In this document: piece by piece, positions 37,830-47,112 of the stretch | Layout of the letters: every line of letters begins with the position of its first letter | Position numbering within the stretch: the stretch's first letter is position 1 | NCBI GenBank assembly: GCA_029238255.1 | Contig: JAQWGK010000061.1 | Location: 1 to 64,000, forward strand | From: Porticoccaceae bacterium | GTDB lineage: Bacteria > Pseudomonadota > Gammaproteobacteria > Pseudomonadales > Porticoccaceae | Reading direction: 5' to 3' | DNA length: 64,000 nucleotides | Position numbers and translations under genes: made by a program | The notes under the pieces: model-generated | Seen by the model: only the letters and a program-made list of their open reading frames with translations | Databases searched by the model: none | What the model was told of the DNA's origin: nothing

Positions 37830-39290
37830 ATGATGAACAGTAATATCGATTTGGTAATTTTTGGCGCTCGCGGCGATCTCGCTGAGCGCAAACTGCTTCC
37901 AGCTCTCTATCAGTTGGACCGCGCCGGTCTACTCGACGATAGCATGCGCATTGCAGGCTTGGCTCGTCAGGAAGTCACCACTGAAGAGTTTGTCGGCACT
38001 ACCCATGAAAATCTTAGCAAGTATGTGCCCGCCTCGGATTGGGATGAGCAGTGCTGGGCGAGATTTAGCAGCCGACTGACCTACGTAAAAGTGGATTTTT
38101 CCAAGCAGGAAGAATATCAAAATCTGAAAGATTGGCTGAATGAAGAGCGCACGCAAATCTATTATATGGCGACGCCACCGAGCATCTTTGGCTTAATCTG
38201 CGAGAACCTGGATGGCTCAGGCTGTGTATTTGACTCTTCGCGTATTGTTCTGGAAAAGCCCATTGGTCACGACCTAAAGAGTTCCAAAGAAGTGAATGGC
38301 ACTGTGGGTGCATTCTTTCCCGAGCGCAATATCTACCGTATCGACCACTATCTGGGTAAAGAGACTGTTCAGAATTTGCTGGCCCTGCGTTTTGCCAACC
38401 GTATGATCAATTCCCAGTGGGACAATACCTGTGTTGATCATGTTCAAATTACTGCCGCTGAAACTGTGGGTATTGAGGGGCGCTGGTCGTACTACGATAA
38501 GGTCGGTCAGCTTCGCGATATGGTTCAGAATCACCTGCTGCAACTGCTTTGCATGGTGGCGATGGAGCCGCCAAATTCACTGCAGGCGGATGAGATTCGT
38601 GCGGAGAAAGTAAAAATCTTGCGCGCTTTAAGCCCAATTACTGAAGACAATGTTGTCGAGCAGTCTGTACGCGGTCAGTATGCCGCTGGCTGGATCGATG
38701 GTGAGCCGGTAGTTGGCTATATGGAAGAAGAGGGCAGTGAGCGCAATACCAGCGACACTGAAACCTTTGTTGCCCTAAAGACCTATGTTGATAACTGGCG
38801 TTGGGCTGGTGTTCCTTTCTATCTGCGCACCGGTAAGCGTATGAAGACCAAGGGCACTGAAGTTGTTATTACCTATAAAGAACATCCCCATGCGATTTTC
38901 CCGGACAGCGACGATCAGGCTAACAACCGTTTGATTATTCGTCTGCAGCCAAATGAAGGTATTGAGCTTGAAATGTTCTCGAAAAAACAGGGCCTTAAAG
39001 AGCGCTCTAGTTTGGAAAAACGCACTCTCAATCTGGACTTTTTTGACTCCTCTGGCGAGTCGCGTATTGCCGATGCCTACGAGACATTGTTACTAGAGGT
39101 TATCAAAGGCGACCAGTGGTTGTTTGTTAGCCGCGACGAAGTTGAAAGCTCTTGGGAATGGTGTGACACATTATTGGATGCCTGGCACAACAAAGGGATC
39201 AGCACTAAGCCCTATGGCTCAGGTACCTGGGGACCTTCCAAGTCAGAAATGCTGATCGAGAAAGATGGTCGCAGCTGGCGCGAAGGCTAG
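37830..39290 (+). CDS. zwf: Glucose-6-phosphate 1-dehydrogenase
   Basis: It oxidises glucose-6-phosphate to the lactone and yields NADPH or NADH. It has 486 residues. The nucleotide loop GARGDLAERKLLPALYQL, the substrate-binding RIDHYLGKETVQNLLALRFAN and the WEGVP-like WRWAGVPFYLRTGK segments are intact. It is the usual entry to the Entner-Doudoroff and oxidative pentose routes. It lies between eda and pgl in the operon. Confidence 0.97.
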   Translation: MMNSNIDLVIFGARGDLAERKLLPALYQLDRAGLLDDSMRIAGLARQEVTTEEFVGTTHENLSKYVPASDWDEQCWARFSSRLTYVKVDFSKQEEYQNLKDWLNEERTQIYYMATPPSIFGLICENLDGSGCVFDSSRIVLEKPIGHDLKSSKEVNGTVGAFFPERNIYRIDHYLGKETVQNLLALRFANRMINSQWDNTCVDHVQITAAETVGIEGRWSYYDKVGQLRDMVQNHLLQLLCMVAMEPPNSLQADEIRAEKVKILRALSPITEDNVVEQSVRGQYAAGWIDGEPVVGYMEEEGSERNTSDTETFVALKTYVDNWRWAGVPFYLRTGKRMKTKGTEVVITYKEHPHAIFPDSDDQANNRLIIRLQPNEGIELEMFSKKQGLKERSSLEKRTLNLDFFDSSGESRIADAYETLLLEVIKGDQWLFVSRDEVESSWEWCDTLLDAWHNKGISTKPYGSGTWGPSKSEMLIEKDGRSWREG

Positions 39291-39329
39291 ATTAAAAGAG
39301 AGTTAACAAGAGTTAATAGAGAATTAGTT

Positions 39330-40022
39330 ATGAGTGAAATGCTTGAATTTGAAAATGCCTCGGCTCTGGATGTTGCCTTGAGCGAAAAAGTCGCGGCTCT
39401 TCTCAGTGGCTCTATTGAAGCGCGAGGCGATGCTTCTCTGGTAGTCTCTGGTGGTCGCACGCCGATGGGTTTTTTCCATCTGCTATCTCAGCAGTCACTG
39501 GATTGGTCAAAGGTCACTATTCTGCTAGCGGACGAGCGCTGGGTAGATGCTGATCACGCCGACAGCAACGAAAAATTGGTACGTGAAAATCTGCTGATTA
39601 ACGAAGCCAGCAAGGCCACTTATCTAGCACTTAAAAATAGTGCTGATCAGGCCGTTGATGGTGAAGCTGAGTGCGCATCCGCACTGGCTGAGCTGGATAC
39701 CTTTACCGTGGTTATTTTGGGTATGGGTGACGATGGTCACACGGCATCGCTATTTCCCGGTTCTGACGCTCTGGCTGCAGGTCTGGCGATGGATTCTGGT
39801 CGTGACTGTATTGCGGTAACTCCATTGCACGCGCCACATCAGCGTATGAGTCTTACTCTGCCAAGGTTGTTAAACAGCCAGCAGATTGTGATTCATATCA
39901 GTGGTGCCAGTAAGCAGCAGGTATTAAGCCAGGCTGAGGCTGGTGATGATGTTATGGAATTGCCAATTCGCTCAATACTTCAGCAACAGCAGGCGCCGCT
40001 TTCAATCTATTGGGCAAAGTAA
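39330..40022 (+). CDS. pgl: 6-phosphogluconolactonase (DevB type)
   Basis: It hydrolyses 6-phosphogluconolactone. It has 230 residues, homologous to the SOL/DevB family, with SGGRTPMGFFHLL, LADERWV and the LGMGDDGHTASLFPG motif. It is the last gene of the edd-glk-eda-zwf-pgl operon, followed by a terminator at 40064. The 39-base zwf-pgl gap contains an imperfect 9-nt repeat of agagttaa type. Confidence 0.95.
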   Translation: MSEMLEFENASALDVALSEKVAALLSGSIEARGDASLVVSGGRTPMGFFHLLSQQSLDWSKVTILLADERWVDADHADSNEKLVRENLLINEASKATYLALKNSADQAVDGEAECASALAELDTFTVVILGMGDDGHTASLFPGSDALAAGLAMDSGRDCIAVTPLHAPHQRMSLTLPRLLNSQQIVIHISGASKQQVLSQAEAGDDVMELPIRSILQQQQAPLSIYWAK

Positions 40023-40063
40023 GCTGGGCTCTTGTTTAGCTGAGCTCGTTTAAAAAAGCATAT

Positions 40064-40091
40064 AAAAAAACCGGCGTTAGCCGGTTTTTTT
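40064..40091. terminator. Bidirectional terminator between pgl and pyk
   Basis: Seven A, CCGGC (40071-40075), loop GTTA, GCCGG (40080-40084) and seven T. It is the same core hairpin as at 24277-24305, separated by about 16 kb. Confidence 0.92.
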
Positions 40092-40125
40092 ATGTCTGCT
40101 GCTTTTAACTAAAAGTTGCTAGCAG

Positions 40126-41571
40126 TTACTGAATAGCATCACCAACACGAACAACTTTCAGGGTATTTGTGCCGCCCTGTACATTGACGAAGTCACCTTT
40201 AGTAATCAGTACCAGATCACCGTCTTCGACGACGTTGTGCTCGCGCAATGTCTCTACAGCTGAGTGATTGACCTGCTTTGGATCCATGGTTGAAGCGGGG
40301 AAGGGAACTGGAATTACACCTTTATAGAGGGCTGTAATTTCACAGGTACCATGCTTCTCGGCCATCGCATAAATCGGCAGTGAAGAGGTAATTCTCGACA
40401 TTATCAATGGCGCAAAACCGGTTTCAGTCATACAGATAACCGCTTTAACACCCTCTAGGTGGTTGGCAACATACATGGCTGCCAGTGCCAGAGATTCATC
40501 AATACGGGCAAACGACTGATCGATTCTATGCTTTGAACGCTGAACCAATGGGTGACGTTCAGCACCTTCGATAACGCGAGCCATTGCCTGTACGGTCTCT
40601 ACAGGATAGTCACCAGCGGCAGTTTCCGCCGAGAGCATTACTGCATCAGTACCGTCCAATACGGCGTTGGCTACGTCAAAGACTTCCGCTCTAGTTGGAG
40701 TAGGTGCGGTAATCATCGACTCCATCATCTGAGTCGCGGTAATAACCACTTTGTTAGCGTTGTTAGCGGCTTCAATCAGCTGCTTTTGTACGGCTACCAA
40801 GTTGGCATCGCCAATCTCTACACCCAAGTCACCACGGGCAACCATTACACCGTCGGCGCTTTCGATAATACCGGGTAGGAACTCTTCGGTAATGGCTTCG
40901 GCGCGTTCAACTTTAGCAATAATATGCGCACCGCTGTTTTCTGCGGCTAATAGTTCGCGAGTCTCTTCGATATCTTCAAAGGAGCGAACAAATGAGATCG
41001 CCAGATAATCGGTCTTTAGAGCAGCAGCGGTTTTGATATCTGCCTTATCTTTTTCGGTCAGAGCCGGTGCAGACAGGCCGCCACCAAATTTGTTGACGCC
41101 TTTCTTACTTGAAAGAGGGCCGCCCTGAGTGACACGGCAGGTTACTGAGTGATCATTGCGCGACTCAACGGTGAAGGTCAGACGACCGTCATCCAGCAGC
41201 AAGATATCATCTACGCCAATATCGTTAAGCAATTCGCTGTCGATAAATACGCCGTCCTGATTGCCGTCTTGAAGACCGATTTGGCTGTCGAGGCGGAACA
41301 TATCACCGTTAGCCAGGCTGATCTTCATATCGTTGGCAAAGCTGCCGATACGAATCTTTGGTCCCTGCATATCGCAGAGAATACCTACGGGTGTTTTCAG
41401 TTCGCTGGCTACTGCACGGATTGTTTCAGCGCGCAGGGTGTGCTCTTCAGCACTGCCGTGGGAGAAGTTGAGACGAAAAACGTTTACACCAGCTGTAATC
41501 AGCTGGCGTATGGTTTTTTCATCGTTACTGGCTGGGCCAAGTGTCGCGACAATTTTGGTTCTACGCGGCAT
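40126..41571 (-). CDS. pyk: Pyruvate kinase
   Basis: It makes pyruvate and ATP from phosphoenolpyruvate and ADP. It has 481 residues, with the [16 protein letters not shown] start of the PykA-type group, substrate and metal residues in [17 protein letters not shown] and [12 protein letters not shown], and [15 protein letters not shown]-like [14 protein letters not shown]. Its start overlaps the gap stop by 11 bases, so the two are coupled. In ED metabolism it finishes the lower branch. Confidence 0.96.
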   Translation of the reverse strand: MPRRTKIVATLGPASNDEKTIRQLITAGVNVFRLNFSHGSAEEHTLRAETIRAVASELKTPVGILCDMQGPKIRIGSFANDMKISLANGDMFRLDSQIGLQDGNQDGVFIDSELLNDIGVDDILLLDDGRLTFTVESRNDHSVTCRVTQGGPLSSKKGVNKFGGGLSAPALTEKDKADIKTAAALKTDYLAISFVRSFEDIEETRELLAAENSGAHIIAKVERAEAITEEFLPGIIESADGVMVARGDLGVEIGDANLVAVQKQLIEAANNANKVVITATQMMESMITAPTPTRAEVFDVANAVLDGTDAVMLSAETAAGDYPVETVQAMARVIEGAERHPLVQRSKHRIDQSFARIDESLALAAMYVANHLEGVKAVICMTETGFAPLIMSRITSSLPIYAMAEKHGTCEITALYKGVIPVPFPASTMDPKQVNHSAVETLREHNVVEDGDLVLITKGDFVNVQGGTNTLKVVRVGDAIQ

Positions 41572-42589
41572 TATTTTGCTCCGCAGCTGCGCCTAAAAGT
41601 ACCAGCGTGTTGTCGAGCATACGGTTTGAGAAGCCCCATTCGTTGTCGTACCAAGCCATAATTTTCACCAGATTTCCATTGACGCGTGTTTGAGTAGCGT
41701 CAAAGTTACAGGAATAAGCGATATGGTTAAAGTCGACAGATACCAGCGGCTTGTCATTGTAGGAGAGAACTTCTTTCAAGTTGCCATCGGCCGCCTTGCG
41801 CAGTAGTTCGTTCACTTCTTCAACTGAAGTCTCACGACCAGCGTTAAAGGTTAGATCAACCAGAGAAACGTTGATGGTTGGTACACGAACGGCCATGCCG
41901 TCGAGTTTGCCAGTCAGTTCTGGAATTACCAGAGCGATAGCGGCGGCAGCACCAGTTTTCGTTGGGATCATCGACATGGTTGCCGAGCGCGCGCGGTACA
42001 CATCGGAGTGACATACATCGCTGAGCTGCTGATCGTTGGTGTAGGCGTGAATGGTGGTCATATAACCACTCTCAATGCCCATCGCGTCTTGAAGCGGCGC
42101 AACCATAGGTGCCAGGCAGTTAGTCGTACAGGAAGCATTGGAGATAATGTCCTGAGTGCCATCAATAACGTTGTCGTTAACACCGTATACAACGGTAGCA
42201 TCAACTTCTTTACCTGGAGCCGAGATAATGACTTTCTTAGCACCGGCTTCGATATGCAGAGCGGATTTTTCACGAGTAGTGAAAACACCAGTACATTCGC
42301 AAACCAGATCAACGTCCAGATCAGACCAGGGCAGATCGGCAGGGTTGCGTTCGCTTGACCAATTGACAACATCGCCATTGATGATAATTGAGTTATCAGT
42401 CACCTGAACATCCTGATTGAAGCGGCCATGAACCGTATCAAACTGAAGCAGGTGAGCATTGATTTCGAGGCTACCAAGATCATTGATAGCGACTAATTTG
42501 ATTTTGTCTTGAAGTTCTGGGCGTTCGTAGAGTGCACGAACAATATTGCGACCGATACGGCCAAAACCGTTAATGGCGATTCTGTACAT
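41561..42589 (-). CDS. gap: Glyceraldehyde-3-phosphate dehydrogenase
   Basis: This NAD-linked enzyme of lower glycolysis has 342 residues. The nucleotide loop is [17 protein letters not shown], the catalytic Cys is in [12 protein letters not shown], and the inorganic phosphate/His region is [11 protein letters not shown] with [13 protein letters not shown]. The [17 protein letters not shown] sequence resembles the GapB/Epd-like group linked to hexR in pseudomonads, but GAPDH activity fits the operon context better. A HexR-like site is 18 bases upstream of its start. Confidence 0.94.
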   Translation of the reverse strand: MYRIAINGFGRIGRNIVRALYERPELQDKIKLVAINDLGSLEINAHLLQFDTVHGRFNQDVQVTDNSIIINGDVVNWSSERNPADLPWSDLDVDLVCECTGVFTTREKSALHIEAGAKKVIISAPGKEVDATVVYGVNDNVIDGTQDIISNASCTTNCLAPMVAPLQDAMGIESGYMTTIHAYTNDQQLSDVCHSDVYRARSATMSMIPTKTGAAAAIALVIPELTGKLDGMAVRVPTINVSLVDLTFNAGRETSVEEVNELLRKAADGNLKEVLSYNDKPLVSVDFNHIAYSCNFDATQTRVNGNLVKIMAWYDNEWGFSNRMLDNTLVLLGAAAEQNNAA

Positions 42590-42606
42590 GATAGAGCCTT
42601 AATTTA

Positions 42607-42621
42607 TGTAGTAAACTTACG
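42607..42621. promoter_or_regulatory. HexR-like site upstream of gap
   Basis: TGTAGTAAACTTACG differs from TGTARTWWWATTACA at two positions (10 and 15). It lies 18 bases before the gap start, within its likely leader or promoter. Confidence 0.6.
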
Positions 42622-42700
42622 AAATTATAGGCTTAAACTGCTTTTTTGGCAATCATAAGCCGCTTTCGGTGGGTAAAATTACCTATTTAGATCATATTGA

Positions 42701-42715
42701 TGTAACTTAATGACA
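42701..42715. promoter_or_regulatory. HexR-like site in the gap-hexR divergent gap
   Basis: TGTAACTTAATGACA differs from the HexR consensus at two positions (6 and 12). It is midway in the 250-base gap. Confidence 0.5.
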
Positions 42716-42721
42716 TCTTTA

Positions 42722-42736
42722 TGAAATTTTCTTACA
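42722..42736. promoter_or_regulatory. Weaker HexR-like site near hexR
   Basis: TGAAATTTTCTTACA reads in reverse as TGTAAGAAAATTTCA, two mismatches from consensus. Its centre is 21 bases from that of the preceding site, two helical turns, suggesting paired binding and autoregulation of hexR. Confidence 0.45.
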
Positions 42737-42839
42737 AATTTGCTTGGTAAATGCCAATTTGTTGACTATAAATCCAGAATGTATGAGGGCTTATAGTTAG
42801 AACTTAGGAAGAGTCCATAATAATAAAAAGGGTTATACG

Positions 42840-43697
42840 ATGCACACTCAGAACTTGATTAACATCATTGCCGACCAGTTACCTGAGCTGAATAAGTCTG
42901 AAAGCAAAGTGGCTCAGGTTATTCTGGCTGATCCGGATCGCGCGACCAGTTCGAGTATCGCTGCACTGGCTAAAGCCGCCGGGGTAAGCGAGCCTAGCGT
43001 CAATCGTTTTTGTAAGCGCTTTAATGCTGCCGGATTTCCCGATTTTAAACTTAAACTGGCCAAGGCTCTGGTTAGCGGTGTGCGCTTTGTTAATCGCAAT
43101 GTAGATCCAGAGGACGATGTCAGCAGTTATACGCCAAAGATTTTCGATAGCACGATTAATAATCTAGCTATGGTTCGTGATCGAATAAGTCATAGCATTG
43201 TTAATCAAGTAGTTGATAAGTTAATTCAAGCCAAGCGAATTTACTTTTTTGGGCTGGGTGCCTCTGGCTCAGTAGCGCGAGATGCTGAGAATAAATTTTT
43301 CCGTTTTAATCTACCAGTCTCATTTCACGATGATGTTTTGATGCAGCGCATGCTGGCATCCACTGGTGGCACTGGCGATGTATTCTTTTTTATCTCCCAT
43401 ACAGGCCGCACCAAAGAGGTTGTTGAAGTTGCCGAAATTGCCAAGGCCAACGGTTCTACGGTTATAGGTTTAACCGCGCCAGATTCACCCTTGGCTTCTA
43501 TCAGCAGCGTGACTCTGGAAGTAGAGGTTCCGGAAAATACCGATGAATATATGCCAATGACATCGCGTATTGTGCACCTTGTTATTCTCGATGTACTGGC
43601 GACTGGCGTTACCTTGCGTCGTGGTCCTGACTTCCTGCCCCATCTGGAAAAAATCAAAAACAGTCTGAAATCGACTCGCTATATAAAAGATAGTTGA
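42840..43697 (+). CDS. hexR: RpiR-family transcriptional regulator HexR
   Basis: This repressor of ED and central sugar genes has 285 residues. The N-terminal RpiR helix-turn-helix (about 1-77) includes SIAALAKAAGVSEPSVNRFC; the C-terminal SIS sugar-phosphate domain (about 125-260) contains IYFFGLGASGSVARDAENKF and ISHTGRTKEVVE. In characterised gammaproteobacteria HexR is released from DNA by KDPG. The divergent gap-pyk operon, the edd operon and matching sites upstream support the HexR call over other RpiR proteins. Confidence 0.92.
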   Translation: MHTQNLINIIADQLPELNKSESKVAQVILADPDRATSSSIAALAKAAGVSEPSVNRFCKRFNAAGFPDFKLKLAKALVSGVRFVNRNVDPEDDVSSYTPKIFDSTINNLAMVRDRISHSIVNQVVDKLIQAKRIYFFGLGASGSVARDAENKFFRFNLPVSFHDDVLMQRMLASTGGTGDVFFFISHTGRTKEVVEVAEIAKANGSTVIGLTAPDSPLASISSVTLEVEVPENTDEYMPMTSRIVHLVILDVLATGVTLRRGPDFLPHLEKIKNSLKSTRYIKDS

Positions 43698-43784
43698 GTC
43701 AAGCTAAGCGTTCTTCCGAGCTGAGGCGCTAACCCTTTGGCTCGGATAGACTTAGGCGTAGCTAGGGATTTACACTAGACTACT

Positions 43785-43799
43785 GGTAATAAAATTATC
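43785..43799. promoter_or_regulatory. Weak HexR-like palindrome before acs
   Basis: GGTAATAAAATTATC shares 12 of 15 positions with the HexR consensus and is 20 bases before the acs start. It may be chance in AT-rich DNA or a weak site. Confidence 0.3.
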
Positions 43800-43818
43800 C
43801 CTTTTGAGGCTTTTCCCT

Positions 43819-45756
43819 ATGTCCGATTTCCCTGCGCACCCTGTACCCCAGCAATGGGCCAACTCCGCCTGGATTGATGATTCGACATATCAGGCTATGT
43901 ACCGCCAGTCCGTTGAAAACCCGGAGCAGTTCTGGGGTGATCAGGCAGCGCAGTTTTTAACCTGGGAGAGTCCCTGGGACAGGGTTTGCGAAACAGATAT
44001 CTCAAAGGGTGACGCAGCATGGTTTGCCGGCGGTAAGCTCAATGTCGCCGTCAACTGTATAGATCGACACCTGCATTCGAGATCCGACCAAAAGGCGATT
44101 ATTTGGGAAGGTGATGAACCCTCCGATGATCTGCAAATCAGTTATAAAGAGTTACACGAAAACGTTTCTCGTCTAGGCAATGTTCTCCGTGATCGCGGGG
44201 TAAAGAAGGGCGATCGGGTCTGTATCTATATGCCGATGATTCCCGAAGCTGCCTATGCAATGCTGGCCTGTGCGCGAATTGGCGCAGTTCACTCGGTCGT
44301 GTTTGGCGGTTTTTCTCCAGAGGCGCTAAAGGATCGTATTCTCGATTCCGACTGTCAGGTGGTGATTACCGCCGACGAAGGGGTTCGTGCCGGCAAGCCT
44401 ATTCCCCTAAAAGCCAATACAGATAAGGCGCTGGCCAACTGTCCCAATGTTCATACCTCTGTGGTTGTAAGGCGCACCGGCGGCGCCATCGATTGGACTG
44501 AGAATCGCGATATCTGGTACCAGCAATCCATAGAAGCTGTATCCGCGGATTGCCCGCCAGAAATGATGGATGCAGAAGACCCGCTGTTTATTCTCTATAC
44601 CTCCGGTTCCACCGGCAAGCCCAAGGGCGTGGTGCACAGTACCGGTGGCTACTTGCTAATGGCCGCCATGACCCATAAATATACCTTTGATTATAAAGAT
44701 GGCGATGTTTTCTGGTGCACCGCCGATGTTGGCTGGGTGACCGGCCATAGCTATTCGCTCTACGGCCCTCTGTGCAATGGCGCTATTACCCTGATGTTTG
44801 AAGGTGTGCCTACCTATCCTGATGCTTCAAGATTCTGGCAGGTGATAGACAAACATCAGGTCAGCCAGTTTTATACAGCGCCAACCGCCATTAGAGCGTT
44901 GATGGGTAGCGGCGATAACTGGGTTAACTGTACTTCGCGAAGCTCCTTAAAACTTTTGGGCACAGTGGGTGAGCCGATTAACCCAGAGGCTTGGGAGTGG
45001 TACTACCGAGTGGTTGGCGACTCTCGCTGTCCGATTGTTGATACCTGGTGGCAGACCGAGACCGGTGCCCATATGTTGACGCCTCTTCCCGGAGCAACTG
45101 CTCTAAAACCCGGTTCTGCAACGCGCCCATTCTTTGGTGTGCAGCCGGTATTACTCGATGCTGAAGGCGCTGAGATTGAGGGGGAAGGTGAGGGGCTGCT
45201 GATGATTAAGGCTTCCTGGCCAAGTCAGATACGAACTATTTACGGTGACCATCAGCGTTTTATTGATACCTATTTTGGTGCTTATCCGTATTACTACTTT
45301 ACCGGCGATGGTGCGCGGCGTGATAAGGATGGTTATTACTGGATAACCGGTCGCGTTGATGATGTGTTGAATATCTCTGGCCACCGAATGGGTACAGCCG
45401 AGGTTGAGAGTGCGCTGGTACTGCACAGGGATATTGCCGAGGCCGCTGTTGTGGGTTATCCCCACGATATAAAGGGGCAGGGCATCTATTGTTATGTCAC
45501 GCCTATGACTGGTATTGAGCCAGATCAGGCACTGCGTGATGAGCTAGTGGCACTCTGTGCTAAAGAGATCGGCCCAATTGCCAAGCCCGATATTATTCAG
45601 TGGGCACCGGGGTTGCCTAAAACCCGCTCTGGAAAAATTATGCGGCGGATACTGCGCAAAGTTGCGGCCAACGAATTAGATAGTTTAGGTGATACATCGA
45701 CACTGGCAGACCCTTCGGTTGTCGAAGAGTTGATTGCCAAGCGGATTAATAAGTAG
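43819..45756 (+). CDS. acs: Acetyl-CoA synthetase
   Basis: This AMP-forming ligase activates acetate with ATP and CoA. It has 645 residues. The core A3 motif is [16 protein letters not shown], followed by [10 protein letters not shown], the [23 protein letters not shown] hinge region, and the C-terminal [13 protein letters not shown] with the Lys whose acetylation regulates the enzyme. ATG 43819 with GAGG upstream is preferred to TTG 43804. A propionyl-CoA synthetase is possible, but the length and motifs fit Acs best. Confidence 0.93.
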   Translation: MSDFPAHPVPQQWANSAWIDDSTYQAMYRQSVENPEQFWGDQAAQFLTWESPWDRVCETDISKGDAAWFAGGKLNVAVNCIDRHLHSRSDQKAIIWEGDEPSDDLQISYKELHENVSRLGNVLRDRGVKKGDRVCIYMPMIPEAAYAMLACARIGAVHSVVFGGFSPEALKDRILDSDCQVVITADEGVRAGKPIPLKANTDKALANCPNVHTSVVVRRTGGAIDWTENRDIWYQQSIEAVSADCPPEMMDAEDPLFILYTSGSTGKPKGVVHSTGGYLLMAAMTHKYTFDYKDGDVFWCTADVGWVTGHSYSLYGPLCNGAITLMFEGVPTYPDASRFWQVIDKHQVSQFYTAPTAIRALMGSGDNWVNCTSRSSLKLLGTVGEPINPEAWEWYYRVVGDSRCPIVDTWWQTETGAHMLTPLPGATALKPGSATRPFFGVQPVLLDAEGAEIEGEGEGLLMIKASWPSQIRTIYGDHQRFIDTYFGAYPYYYFTGDGARRDKDGYYWITGRVDDVLNISGHRMGTAEVESALVLHRDIAEAAVVGYPHDIKGQGIYCYVTPMTGIEPDQALRDELVALCAKEIGPIAKPDIIQWAPGLPKTRSGKIMRRILRKVAANELDSLGDTSTLADPSVVEELIAKRINK

Positions 45757-45800
45757 CGGGTTAATAAATAAACATCCATTACTGTGTATAAGGTTTCACT

Positions 45801-46679
45801 ATGAGGAAGTTAATCTTTTCTCTACTGGTTGTTGTGCTGGTTTATATCATTTTATTGATTTGGCCGACCGATAATCGTGTAGCGGATATCCCTTTTTACG
45901 GGGATAACACTTTCAATGTTATCGCCCATGGTAATGGGCGCGCTCTGCAGCCGGGAAATACCCTGGAGGCTGCGGCCAATGCACTGGCTGTTGGAACTGA
46001 TATTCTTGAGCTAGATGTCCATTTGACGGCCGATAATATATTGGTTGTGCGCCACGATGAAACCATCGACTCAACAACTAATGGCAGCGGCAGGATTGCC
46101 GATATGACGCTAGCTGAGTTATCATTGTTCGAAGTGGGATTTAATGAGTACGACTACCCAGATAAAGTTGCTAAAAAAGGCATTCGCATTCCGACTCTGG
46201 AGTCGCTGTTTGTTGCTTTTCCGACCAATCGATTTTTAATTGAGATAAAGCCTGAGATTTCCAAAACGGGCCACAAGCTATGTCGCTTGGTTAAAGATTA
46301 CGGATTGATGGACCAGGTAATAATTGGGTCTTTTTATTCGTCCGTTTTAAAGTCTTTTCGGCAGTACTGCCCTGAGGTTCCAACTTCACTGGGTGAAGAG
46401 GAAGCGAGATGGATGGTTATACTGAGCTGGCTTGGATTAGGGCATCTCTATAATCCGCCGGGTTACTCAGTGCAGTTACCTCTTGAGGAGGATGGCATAA
46501 GAATCGTTTCAGAGTCATTGGTTGAAGCCATTCACGGGCTTAATTTAAAGCTTGATGTCTGGACGGTTAATAATGTGAATGAAATGGCAGGTCTTATCGA
46601 GTTGGGCGTTGATGGTATTATTACTGATCGGCCTGATTTACTTGATGGGGTTTTAGAGAATAGAAGAGCAATTTTTTAA
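45801..46679 (+). CDS. Glycerophosphodiester phosphodiesterase family protein
   Basis: This predicted GDPD TIM-barrel enzyme hydrolyses glycerophosphodiesters to glycerol-3-phosphate. It has 292 residues. An N-terminal hydrophobic helix (about residues 4-21) is likely an uncleaved anchor placing the domain in the periplasm. The first catalytic His is in VIAHGNGRALQPGNTLEA, then ELDVHLTADNILVVRHDETID supplies Glu/Asp and the second His. The usual HRG is HGN here, an unusual substitution of Arg, a residue that normally contacts the phosphate. Activity may therefore be altered. Confidence 0.8.
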   Translation: MRKLIFSLLVVVLVYIILLIWPTDNRVADIPFYGDNTFNVIAHGNGRALQPGNTLEAAANALAVGTDILELDVHLTADNILVVRHDETIDSTTNGSGRIADMTLAELSLFEVGFNEYDYPDKVAKKGIRIPTLESLFVAFPTNRFLIEIKPEISKTGHKLCRLVKDYGLMDQVIIGSFYSSVLKSFRQYCPEVPTSLGEEEARWMVILSWLGLGHLYNPPGYSVQLPLEEDGIRIVSESLVEAIHGLNLKLDVWTVNNVNEMAGLIELGVDGIITDRPDLLDGVLENRRAIF

Positions 46680-46691
46680 TTGTTGAACAAT
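46679..46691. promoter_or_regulatory. Short palindrome ATTGTT-G-AACAAT
   Basis: A 13-base palindrome overlaps the stop region of the GDPD gene, upstream of the XRE gene. It could be an operator for the next gene. Confidence 0.35.
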
Positions 46692-46701
46692 AATAAACTG
46701 G

Positions 46702-46746
46702 CAATCCAATGAAATATTGCCTAAAAATTGTTACATCATTGGATTG
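46702..46746. promoter_or_regulatory. Perfect inverted repeat upstream of the XRE gene
   Basis: CAATCCAATGA (46702-46712) and TCATTGGATTG (46736-46746) are 11-base perfect arms 23 bases apart, ending 31 bases before the XRE start. They fit a two-site operator or a leader hairpin. Confidence 0.55.
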
Positions 46747-46777
46747 TAAATAACAGTATCGAAGATGAGTGATAAAC

Positions 46778-47095
46778 ATGGGTAAAGAACTAGCACGCCT
46801 AATGGCAAAAGAAGGTATCTCCCAGAGTGGGCTGTCCAGAGCCACTGGGGTTCCGCAGCCAACTATTAACCGTATCCTTAGTCAGGTTACCCAGGATCCG
46901 CGCCGTGATTCCATGGCGGCACTGGCCAATTATTTTGGTGTGCCTATAGATTCTCTCTATTCCAACGCGTTGCCTAAAAAGGGTTCCAACAAAAAGATTA
47001 ACTCCGTTGAAGAGATCTACAGCAGAATTTTAGGTCTATCCAAAACTGAGCGTTCAAAACTTTTTTCAAAAGTCGCCGACAGGTTTAATCAGTAA
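46778..47095 (+). CDS. XRE-family transcriptional regulator
   Basis: This DNA-binding protein of 105 residues has an N-terminal Cro/CI-type helix-turn-helix: KELARLMAKEGISQSGLSRA, then VPQPTINRILSQVTQDPRRD, as in phage-like repressors. The C-terminal 30 residues (SVEEIYSRILGLSKTERSKLF) form a charged helix, not a peptidase domain. ATG 46778 is preferred to the GTG three codons earlier. The large palindrome just upstream suggests autoregulation. No phage genes are nearby, so it may be a remnant or a stand-alone regulator. Confidence 0.82.
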   Translation: MGKELARLMAKEGISQSGLSRATGVPQPTINRILSQVTQDPRRDSMAALANYFGVPIDSLYSNALPKKGSNKKINSVEEIYSRILGLSKTERSKLFSKVADRFNQ

Positions 47096-47112
47096 TTGAC
47101 TCAAATTACGGC

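Noticed and set aside
24277-40091. Paired DNA-uptake sequences in terminators
   Set aside because: The ACCGGC-type core was noticed only in the two terminators, whereas uptake sequences are frequent, also inside genes.
42744-42782. A hexR promoter using TTGGTA or TTGACT with TATAAA
   Set aside because: The candidate -35 and -10 elements are spaced 27 or fewer than 15 bases apart, so none fits sigma-70 spacing.
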